The notes under the pieces were generated by a model. The model was not told the DNA's origin and ran no database searches. It saw nothing but the letters and a program-made list of their open reading frames with translations. Below, piece by piece: positions 1 through 6,600 of a stretch of 10,000 nt of DNA. The stretch comes from Kiritimatiellota bacterium (GTDB taxonomy: Bacteria > Verrucomicrobiota > Kiritimatiellia > JAAZAB01). Numbering within the stretch: position 1 is the stretch's first letter; each line of letters opens with the position of its first letter. The position numbers and the translations under genes were made by a program. The stretch spans positions 1 through 10,000 of the forward strand of contig VSJD01000242.1 in assembly GCA_008636095.1 (NCBI GenBank), written 5' to 3'.

Positions 1-2
1 CG

Positions 3-527
3 GGGCCCCTGGCCGTGAACCAGGTTGAACGGGTCATTGCCAAGCTGGCTGACCAGCCGTTCACCCGCCAGGCGCAGATGATCACCTGGATGCCGAACCT
101 GGACCTGGATTGTTATGATCCGCCCTGCTTGCAGTCAATCTGGTATCGGATTGTGGAGGATGAGCAGGGCGTCGGCTGGCTGAACTGCAATATCCGGTTC
201 CGCAGTAATGACGCCTGGGGCGCCAATTTCATGAACATGTTCGGATTCACCCTGTTCAACCGGGATATCATTGCCGCCGGGGTGGCCCAGCGCCGAAAAA
301 AGGAACTCCGGCTCGGGCGTATGAACTGGCAGGCCGATTCCTTCCATATTTACGGCAAGGACATTGCCGGCGCCCGCCAGCGGTTGTTTGACCGCCTGGC
401 CACCACGCGCTTCGAGGACCGCGTCTATAATTTTTACGACCCGGATATCCAGGAGATTTACCAGGAGTCGGAAGCCGCTATTCGTGAAAAAATACGGGCC
501 TATGATGCCGGGCAGGGAGGGCATTAA
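3..527 (+). CDS. Thymidylate synthase-family protein, C-terminal part (5' end outside window)
   Basis: Family role: cytoplasmic reductive methylation of dUMP to dTMP using methylene-tetrahydrofolate. The reading frame is open to the left edge, so the GTG at 15 is probably internal; 174 codons are visible. Counting from that GTG, the signatures in order are: a phosphate-loop Arg (T-R18-Q), the nucleophile motif DPPC (C38), the RSND motif (R63-D66), N74 at the place of the uracil-selecting Asn (E. coli N177), and H-I-Y (H111, Y113) matching E. coli H207/Y209. The Asn favours a dUMP rather than a dCMP substrate. Odd points: the second Arg of the usual Arg pair is Gln19, and the C-terminus lacks the standard bacterial ThyA ending. 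It therefore looks like a divergent or archaeal-type member. A hairpin repeat begins 3 nt after the stop. Family assignment is firm; the exact subfamily is not. Confidence 0.85.
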   Translation, partial: GPLAVNQVERVIAKLADQPFTRQAQMITWMPNLDLDCYDPPCLQSIWYRIVEDEQGVGWLNCNIRFRSNDAWGANFMNMFGFTLFNRDIIAAGVAQRRKKELRLGRMNWQADSFHIYGKDIAGARQRLFDRLATTRFEDRVYNFYDPDIQEIYQESEAAIREKIRAYDAGQGGH

Positions 528-530
528 AGC

Positions 531-614
531 GTATGGGTGTATGGGAGTAATGGCGTATGGGGGTGAAGAGTTCCGTCCGTACGCCCACACTCCCTTACAC
601 CCTTACTCCCACAC
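531..614. repeat. Hairpin repeat element built of GTATGGG-type octamers
   Basis: Arms 531-563 and 582-614 are inverted copies, with 25 of 33 positions pairing and an 18-nt loop. Each arm is itself four octamers of form GTNNGGGN: on the + strand starting at 531, 539, 547 and 555, and on the - strand starting at 614, 606, 598 and 590. The - strand of the right arm has four GGG runs separated by exactly 5 nt (610 down to 584), a canonical G-quadruplex motif. It lies just after the thymidylate synthase stop. It could act as a transcription end or RNA-stabilising structure, but there is no following T-run. More likely it is a dispersed intergenic repeat of this genome; that is inference. Confidence 0.8.
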
Positions 615-644
615 GGACCGTCGCCGATCTGAACACCGAACACT

Positions 645-675
645 TTGTGAGTAACCCGATCAGATGACCAATAAT
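645..675 (+). promoter_or_regulatory. Possible sigma70-like promoter of the NagB-like gene
   Basis: TTGTGA (645-650) and AATAAT (670-675) resemble -35 and -10 boxes, but their 19-nt spacing is longer than ideal. The stretch is A/T-rich compared with its surroundings and sits directly between the hairpin repeat and the ribosome binding site. Weak evidence; the gene could also be read through from upstream. Confidence 0.25.
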
Positions 676-682
676 TAATTAC

Positions 683-687
683 AGGAG
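683..687 (+). promoter_or_regulatory. Ribosome binding site of the NagB-like gene
   Basis: AGGAG lies 8 nt before the ATG at 696, fixing the start of the NagB-like gene. Confidence 0.8.
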
Positions 688-695
688 TCATTAAT

Positions 696-1625
696 ATGGC
701 CAGAGCACCGAGCAAGATATCAGCGGACTGGTGGGATTACACAACGCTTGATGAGCGCCTGTTGCGCGACGCGGCGAAGCTGACGGAAAAAGACATCCGC
801 CAGCTGGCCCGACCGGGCTTTAAGGTCGCCTTTTACGAGACCCTGGAAGAATTTTACGCGGCCGAGGCCATGGAATACATTACGGCCTGGCGCCAGTCCA
901 CGGCCGATAACCCCGCCGGCATCTGCGGACCTATCGGACCAACCGAACAACTGCCAATCGTGGCCCGGATGGTCAACGATCTCAACCTGAATCTGAAGGA
1001 AGCCGTGTTTTGGGGCATGGATGAGTGGTTTGAAGACGGGAAGGAAATGCCGATCACCAATCCGCTCTCCTTCAAGCGCGCGGACATGGAACTGTGCTTT
1101 AACCGCATTCGCAAGGAATTGCGGCCCCGGCCGGAAAACCTGCATTTCCCCGCCCGGGATGTCAAGGCTTACAGCGCAACCTACAACCAGGCCCGGTGCC
1201 TGGTTATGCAGGGTGGGCAGGGTGAGGTGAAGCACTGGGCGTTCAATGATCCGCCCAAGCGCGCGGGAAAATACAAGGCGCATCCGCCCGCGCCGGCGGA
1301 ATTCCGCAAACTTGCCACGCGGGTGGTGGATCTGCATCCCATGACGATAATTCAGAATGCGCGCACCTCCGGTGGCGGCCAGGTCTTCCTGGTGCCGCGG
1401 CAGGCGCTGTCCGTCGGTCCGCAGGAAACCTGGAAGGCGGAAAAGGTATCCATCTGGCATCCAGGCCATCATGACAACAAGTTCGGCATCCGGCTGACGA
1501 CGCTCATGATTTCCAAGCGCCTGCCGGATGCGGCCGTGCCCATGTCGCTTTTGGCGGACCATCCAAACGTCCAGTTCAATTTCTATCGTCCGGCCATTGG
1601 TTCCTGCGCGACGGAGATGCACTGA
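696..1625 (+). CDS. Divergent glucosamine-6-phosphate deaminase/isomerase (NagB)-like protein
   Basis: This 309-residue protein resembles the NagB family, which converts glucosamine-6-phosphate to fructose-6-phosphate and ammonia in the cytoplasm (E. coli NagB is 266 residues). Seen in order: a glycine-rich phosphate-loop-like segment (GPIGPTEQ, residues 78-85); MDEW with D109 at the place of the family's catalytic Asp72; [14 protein letters not shown] (173-186), matching the E. coli GVGNDGHIAFNEP motif; and a C-terminal AxxVxIxxxG-type strand (249-257) followed by K262. Relative to E. coli, H143 is kept (H180), E148 becomes D185, and D141 becomes V178, so one triad residue is lost. A roughly 45-residue N-terminal extension and a TSGGG insert near 224 are also atypical. 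It may act on another sugar phosphate or be a non-deaminating relative. Start chosen by the AGGAG site. Family call is good; activity is uncertain. Confidence 0.75.
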   Translation: MARAPSKISADWWDYTTLDERLLRDAAKLTEKDIRQLARPGFKVAFYETLEEFYAAEAMEYITAWRQSTADNPAGICGPIGPTEQLPIVARMVNDLNLNLKEAVFWGMDEWFEDGKEMPITNPLSFKRADMELCFNRIRKELRPRPENLHFPARDVKAYSATYNQARCLVMQGGQGEVKHWAFNDPPKRAGKYKAHPPAPAEFRKLATRVVDLHPMTIIQNARTSGGGQVFLVPRQALSVGPQETWKAEKVSIWHPGHHDNKFGIRLTTLMISKRLPDAAVPMSLLADHPNVQFNFYRPAIGSCATEMH

Positions 1626-1802
1626 TGGGGCGGAGGCCGGACACCGGACGCCAGATGCCGGTCTGCCCGCCATAGTGCTTGGACGACGGCGAGACGACAG
1701 ACGACGGAAGGCAGAGAGTTCGAGGCTCGGCGAGAACCGCGAAGTCGGACGACGGAAGATCGGAAGCCGGAGGTCGGAAGGCAGAGATCAGCGGTCAGCT
1801 TG
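1626..1802. repeat. Degenerate purine-rich intergenic repeat tract
   Basis: This gene-free stretch between the NagB-like stop and the alkyltransferase stop is made of drifting GGA/GACGACGG/GGTCGGAAG-like units. GACGACGG occurs at 1682, 1700 and 1748; the 11-mer starting at 1700 recurs at 1748 (48 nt apart); and a 13-mer (CGGAAGGCAGAGA) occurs at 1705 and 1775. A weak GC-rich inverted repeat (GGCGG 1629-1633 with CCGCC 1667-1671, plus CCGG on each side) could help end transcription of the upstream gene. No convincing protein on either strand. Confidence 0.6.
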
Positions 1803-2166
1803 CCCTGCGTAGCCTTGGCGAAGCAGGGAAGTCAGAATACGTCCGGCGATCAGGAAACGAAAAAATCCGGCTGGGCTCGGCCAATTTTCCGGCATGGAAC
1901 CGAACGCCCTCTTTCGCGAGCAGATCCAGTTTGCGGCGCAAGGCGGTCCCTCTGCACCGGCCCATGAAACCGCCTGGCGTCAGGTCTGAGGCAATCACCC
2001 GGTGGCAGGGCACTTTCGGCGCATACGGGTTGTGCTTTAAGGCCTGGCCCACGGCGCGGCAGGAGCAACAGCCCAGGCACTCGGCCAACTGCTTGTAGGT
2101 TGTTACCTGCCCGCGCGGAACTTGCTCCAGCGCGGCATACACCCGTTTCTGGAATGGCGTCGGCAT
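1795..2166 (-). CDS. Methylated-DNA--protein-cysteine methyltransferase (single-domain O6-alkylguanine-DNA alkyltransferase)
   Basis: A suicide DNA-repair enzyme that moves the alkyl group from O6-alkylguanine to its own cysteine. The 123-residue protein carries only the DNA-binding/catalytic domain: TYKQLAE (24-30), the recognition-helix motif RAVGQALKHNP (37-47) and the active-site PCHRV with C54, then GGF and a basic KLDLLAKEG segment (79-87). Having Cys, not Trp, in PCHR argues against an alkyltransferase-like (ATL) protein. The family normally ends near the LLxxEG motif; here about 35 extra residues follow, and residues 113-122 are encoded by the palindrome at 1803-1828. The gene is convergent with the NagB-like gene and lies 86 nt downstream of the beta-helix 1 stop. 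No clear Shine-Dalgarno precedes the ATG, but an earlier start would leave the conserved domain unchanged. Confidence 0.9.
   Translation of the reverse strand: MPTPFQKRVYAALEQVPRGQVTTYKQLAECLGCCSCRAVGQALKHNPYAPKVPCHRVIASDLTPGGFMGRCRGTALRRKLDLLAKEGVRFHAGKLAEPSRIFSFPDRRTYSDFPASPRLRRAS
1803..1828. repeat. Near-perfect 26-nt palindrome overlapping the alkyltransferase 3' end
   Basis: CCCTGC (1803-1808) pairs with GCAGGG (1823-1828), T1810 pairs with A1821, and GCC (1812-1814) pairs with GGC (1817-1819), leaving a TT tip. Only 2 of 12 pairs are mismatched. It joins directly to the purine-rich repeat tract and resembles a short mobile or dispersed palindromic element. It could also form a hairpin near the end of the alkyltransferase message. 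Confidence 0.65.
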
Positions 2167-2252
2167 GAAGTTCAGCTTACGCCAAATTCAGGTTAAAGCA
2201 ATTCGTGCTATCCCTGGCTTTGGTTATATTTTACAAAAATCAGATTACATTT

Positions 2253-3491
2253 CTACGGGACAGTAACGAGTGTGCCTTTGGGAACATATTCATAACACCC
2301 TATATCCACAATGCCGCTGAATCTATCTAACCGCCGATGCCCGTCCAGATCAGCCGCGCCGGTCATCCAACTCTGATATGTTCCCTTATTCACGCAGGGC
2401 GAATTCGCTGCCAGACGATAATTCCCGGTGGCCTGCCCAATAAATTGCGGGTCAGAATCGGTGTTCCCCGTTCCGGACCTTATCGGCCCGGAACATACAT
2501 AACTGAAAGTAGCCGTGCTCACGTCTACATAATAGTTGCTACCGGTTCCGGCTGACGTATTTCCCCAGACGATACAATTGGTCAGCGTTGTGTTGGTGGT
2601 TTGATAGAAGTACAGTCCCCCACCATAATGTGGGCTGCCATTGTTCCCAACAATCGTGCAACTGTTCAGTTTTACTTGATCATTCCACAGAAACGCGCCG
2701 CCGCCGCAATAAATACCGGAATTTCCGGCAATCAGACAATTATTCGCTTCCGTGTTGTATATCATTTGGACGCCGCCGCCAAAATTTGACGACAAATTCC
2801 CGACAACTATGCAATTGTTCATTATCGCCGGGTTAGGACTACCCCTCAAAAATACTCCTCCGCCATACGACCCGCAAAAATTATTGGATATTATGCAATT
2901 ATCCATCGTCCCGCCGCCATACAAACTTGCACCACCGCCATAAGTATTTCCATAATTACCCACCATCATGCAGTTACTTACACTTCCGCTGGTGGCGACA
3001 AAAACGCCCGCCCCGCCCTGCTCATATCCATAAGCTCCATTCGTCATTGTATATCCATTCGTCAATGTGAATCCAATCAAACTTGCGCCACCGGCCAAAT
3101 ACACACACCGCACCGCCCCTGTCCCACGGCCGTCCTGCCCTACGAATCCGTTGGGTGCCGGCGCACCCTTGATGGACGTATAATTCGGGCCATTGACACT
3201 GCGTAAAATAATGGCCGTGGTTGCGCACACGCGGTTAGTCAACGCATAGCTCGGCGTTATTTTACTGCCGGTATCGTACACGCCGTTACTGACCAGCACG
3301 GTATTGCCGGGCGTCAATATAGCCACATCTACCGCGTCCTGGATACTCACCGCCGCCGTTGCCCAATTCGTGTAATTCGGCGTTGGATTTGTGCCGTACC
3401 GGTCAACGTAATTGGTCGCGGCGCCGGCCATTTGGATAAAGGCAAACCCCGACAACATCAAGCCGACAATCAGTACGCATAATTTTTGCAT
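2253..3491 (-). CDS. Secreted right-handed parallel beta-helix protein with choice-of-anchor Q-type C-terminus (beta-helix 1)
   Basis: A 412-residue exported protein of unknown substrate. Residues 1-24 form a signal peptide: hydrophobic LIVGLMLSGFAF, then AGA before the mature ATNYVD. An N-terminal capping region follows (SIQDAVDVA...GNTVLVSNGVY, 49-72). Residues about 130-312 form the beta-helix: the unit NC-x-I/V-x-GN-x(4-7)-GGG recurs with Cys at 174, 199, 227, 252, 278 and 306, i.e. every 25-28 residues, one per coil. Residues about 347-402 match the choice-of-anchor Q pattern (DPQF..NYRL..SPCVNKG..DLDGHRR..IVDIGCYEY). Only about 10 residues follow and no sorting signal is seen. Relatives in this fold include pectin lyase-like polysaccharide-acting or adhesive proteins, but no lyase catalytic residues are evident. 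It is a paralogue of the protein at 8687-10000 and more A/T-rich than the giant gene. Confidence 0.85.
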   Translation of the reverse strand: MQKLCVLIVGLMLSGFAFIQMAGAATNYVDRYGTNPTPNYTNWATAAVSIQDAVDVAILTPGNTVLVSNGVYDTGSKITPSYALTNRVCATTAIILRSVNGPNYTSIKGAPAPNGFVGQDGRGTGAVRCVYLAGGASLIGFTLTNGYTMTNGAYGYEQGGAGVFVATSGSVSNCMMVGNYGNTYGGGASLYGGGTMDNCIISNNFCGSYGGGVFLRGSPNPAIMNNCIVVGNLSSNFGGGVQMIYNTEANNCLIAGNSGIYCGGGAFLWNDQVKLNSCTIVGNNGSPHYGGGLYFYQTTNTTLTNCIVWGNTSAGTGSNYYVDVSTATFSYVCSGPIRSGTGNTDSDPQFIGQATGNYRLAANSPCVNKGTYQSWMTGAADLDGHRRLDRFSGIVDIGCYEYVPKGTLVTVP

Positions 3492-3527
3492 TTTTACCCC
3501 AGGTTGCCTGATTTCGTTCTGGTAAAA
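3492..3527 (-). promoter_or_regulatory. Inverted repeat enclosing the ribosome binding region of beta-helix 1
   Basis: Read on the - strand, TTTTACCAG (3527-3519) pairs with CTGGGGTAAAA (3502-3492), leaving a two-G bulge and a 16-nt loop. The second arm ends at the ATG of beta-helix 1 and contains the only Shine-Dalgarno-like run (GGGG, 3497-3500, 5 nt from the ATG). A competing small hairpin, CAGG-CAA-CCTG (3510-3500), uses the same AG/CT bases. The fold would hide the ribosome site, suggesting translational control or an element end. Inferred from sequence only. Confidence 0.4.
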
Positions 3528-3592
3528 GTTTCCTGCTTCTATGCTCTTAACATCTGAATATTGAGGTGGTTGCGACAGATTTGGCCCCCTCC

Positions 3593-3626
3593 TCTTTCTG
3601 TTCTTATCTTCCTCTGTTCCTTATCC
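3593..3626. repeat. Short imperfect tandem repeat between beta-helix 1 and the giant gene
   Basis: Two adjacent units of about 17 nt (3593-3609 and 3610-3626) share CTGTTC(C)TTATC; a further CTTATCC follows at 3628. On the - strand this reads as purine-rich GGATAAG/GAACAGAGG units in the 5' leader region of beta-helix 1. The rest of the 184-nt gap (3492-3675) contains no protein and no clear terminator for the giant gene. Confidence 0.5.
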
Positions 3627-3675
3627 ACTTATCCATTGGCCCTTATTCATGAATGCAGCTTCCTGCCTTATTGAT

Positions 3676-6600
3676 TCACGGTTCCGTCGCGGCCTTCTGT
3701 TCGATTTCCACGAACGCTACATCGTCAAACCACGCGCTTCCGATGCCGGAGAACAGGAGATCCATCCTGGCGAACTGAGCCTTCTCAGGCGCTCTGGCGG
3801 TGAATGTGATCCGTGTCCAGTCGTTCTCCCCGGTCAGCCTGGGGTTATGCGTGACGGCGCCTTCCTTAAGATGGCTGCCCGGTTGATCAAGAAATCCCAC
3901 GGAGATCCGATCCACCAGGCCTTCCTGTGGGAGCATCTGTGTTCGCACCCACACGGAAACGCAGTAGGATTTTCCCGCCACAACTGGAATCAACCCGCCA
4001 CCGTGATCATTATCCCATACGCCCACCTGGCGTGGTTCGGTCCCCCGTATTTTCAAGGAGCGCCTTCCGCTATGCGCGACCTTGTCGTCCCAGACGCACG
4101 CGCTGGAAGGCTTCAAGTCTTTTGGGGCCCACAACCAGAAGCTCCAATCCGAAACTTTCGGCGGCGTTCCATTCTCAAAGGAAGGATTGGGCGCGAGATT
4201 TTTCTGCTCCTCCTCCGCGGTCATGGTGAACGATACGTCATCAAACCAGCAGGCGCCGACGGCGTCCTTGACCCGGAAAAAGAGGACGGCGCTATTGGCG
4301 TCCTCCGGGGCGGTCAGCGTGACGTTCCGCTCCGTCCAGTCGCTCTTGCCTGTCACCTTCTCGCTCTCCGTGCCTGATGGGTTATGCCCGGGAACGATGG
4401 CCCATCGGCCGTTACGCGTGAAGAAGGCCAGGGTGATCATGCCCTCCCCAGCGGAGAGATCCGTCTTCACCCAGGCACGAAAGGCGTACTTTTTGCCTGG
4501 CGTCACGGGGATCACCCCTCCAGGTTCCACACCACCGCCGGCGTAGTTACTCCAGTATGCCGAGGCTTTCGGGGCTTCGGCCGTCATGCGGATCGAGTAC
4601 GTCTGGGTCCGCGTGACCATATAATCGTTCTCAAGTTTGACCGCTCCCACTGGTCTTGTGAAATAAAATTTCCGGCAAACCGCGAACGAAGGGTTCTTGA
4701 GGCCGAACCTCCGACTGATCTCGACCTGCCCGGTCACCGCACCGGTGGGGAACTTTTCCACCGTGATGGCGTATTGGTACACGCCATCCGGGCACAGGCG
4801 GCCTTCGCCGTCCTTGCCATCCCACGCCACGAGGATGTCCCTGCCCCCGCCTGCGAATGTCTTTACGGCCTTATTCGTGGAGTCCGCAATAGTCACGGTC
4901 CACTTCATATCCTCGGCCAGGGTCGCCTCGACGCGCAAGGCGTTGGAGACCTGCTCCGTACCCTGCGGATTGAAAATGGGCGGCCACACGCAGACGTCCT
5001 CGAAAAGCGGAACGCGGAACGAGACCGCGTCGGAATACGGACCTGCTTTCCCCGAGACGACGTCTTTCCCCCGCACGCGCCAGAAATAGGCTTCGCCCGC
5101 CTTCAGGCTCTCGCCAATGACATGGCTCGCGGAGGCGATGCCCTCCACGCGGGAGGTATTCCCGTCCGGGAACTTCTCATCCTGGCTGATCTCCAGCGTG
5201 TACACCTGGTCACCGGGACGACTGCCTTTGCCGCGCCAGGCCAGCAGTGGATAACAGGCCAGCTTCTCCATTTCGGCGGCGGACATCGGCTCGGGCGTCT
5301 CCACCACCGCCGCTTCTGCTGGGTCCACCACGTGAAGGATGCGGACATCGCGCGCGGGAACTTCGATCGCAACCTCCGCCCCGCTCACTTTCTTAGTGCC
5401 ATAATCCACGCAGGCCAACCCCTCTTTCCAGGCAAGGTTCTTGATCTGGAATTTCCGGGATTTTTTGCCTTCGTTGAAAATAAAGATAAGCCGTTCGTTG
5501 CTGTGCGTCAACACAGTGACATCATCCTTCGTCCCTTCGCCTGCCACCTCCACGAGCGCGTCGTCCCGCTTGTAATGGCTGTGGCAAAAACCCTTGTCAT
5601 CCACGTCCCAGCCGAAGAACGGCTCGAAGTCGGCGGCAAGGCCGGCCACCGCGGAAACCGCCCCATAGAAGCGGCCATCCACGATCCAGTTGAAGTAGGT
5701 CATGATACCGGAGCCGCAGTCCGACAATCGCCGGAACAGAATGGTCCTGATGTTCTTGTTGTCATAAGGCGCGCTTCCGTACCAGGCGCACTCGCCGCCG
5801 ATGAAGGGACGGTCGCCGATTGCCGCATGCGTCGCGGCGATCATCTGCGGGGAACGCCCGTAGCCGCACCACACGATGTCGCAATACTTGCTCATGTACT
5901 GCCAGTCCACCCCGTACCGCTCGTCGGTCGGCCCCTGGTAGCCCGAATAGACACTGAAAGCGCACTGGGGATTGCCTCGCTTGATTGGCGCGCGGAACAG
6001 CCCGGCGATTTCCGCGTTCTGCCGACAGCGGAAATCCACCCAGGGTTTACGGTGTTTCTCAAGAATACTTTTAGCCGTCAGCTCGCTGTCCGGGGGAATC
6101 TTCGCCGCCTCCCGGAACGCCTTCAGGCACCGCTCGCAGACACAGATCGAATTCGATTTGGTGACCGGAACCTCATAATCCCAATCCAGCATTGCCATGC
6201 CTTGGGCCTCCTTCTCCAGCCATTTTTCCATTGCCGGCAGATGCTTGTTCTCCGCACTCAAGAAATAGGTGGGGCAGAAGCAGGTGTTGTATTTCTTTCC
6301 GCTGAAATCCACGGCCCACGCCTCCTTGTGGGCGGCGAGATATTCCATGCCCTCCGGGAACAAGCTTCCGGGAGCGTTGATGAGGGGAATGTGACCTTGG
6401 AGTCGGAAATCATATTTCTGAATATAATTTGCCCCGATCGATTTCCCGATTTGATTGAAGCCAGCCATGCGGAAGGTCTTGGCCACAAGGTCAACCTCCT
6501 TCTCGTTCATGGCGCTGAGGGGCCTGTAAAAAGAGGAGCACGCCCAATTGTCAATGATGACGCTGGTCGGCCGTTTCCACTCGAGGGGCGGCAGGAGAAA

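Noticed and set aside
15..17. GTG as the true start of the thymidylate synthase
   Set aside because: The frame is open to the window edge and the visible part begins mid-domain, so the protein must start upstream.
3..527. dCMP hydroxymethylase
   Set aside because: The residue at the base-selecting position is Asn (N74), as in dUMP-using enzymes, rather than Asp.
531..614. CRISPR array
   Set aside because: Units are 8 nt with no unique spacers, arranged as an inverted repeat; no cas genes nearby.
720..1673. 317-codon open frame on the - strand
   Set aside because: Antisense shadow of the NagB-like gene, which has family motifs and a ribosome binding site; the shadow has neither.
1679..2098. 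139-codon open frame on the + strand
   Set aside because: Begins in the repeat tract and then runs antisense to the alkyltransferase; low-complexity Arg/Ser/Gly content.
1795..2166. Alkyltransferase-like (ATL) non-enzymatic protein
   Set aside because: The motif is PCHRV with the acceptor cysteine present, not PWHR.
3649..4377. 242-codon open frame on the + strand
   Set aside because: Antisense to the last two carbohydrate-binding-like modules of the giant gene; no domain seen.
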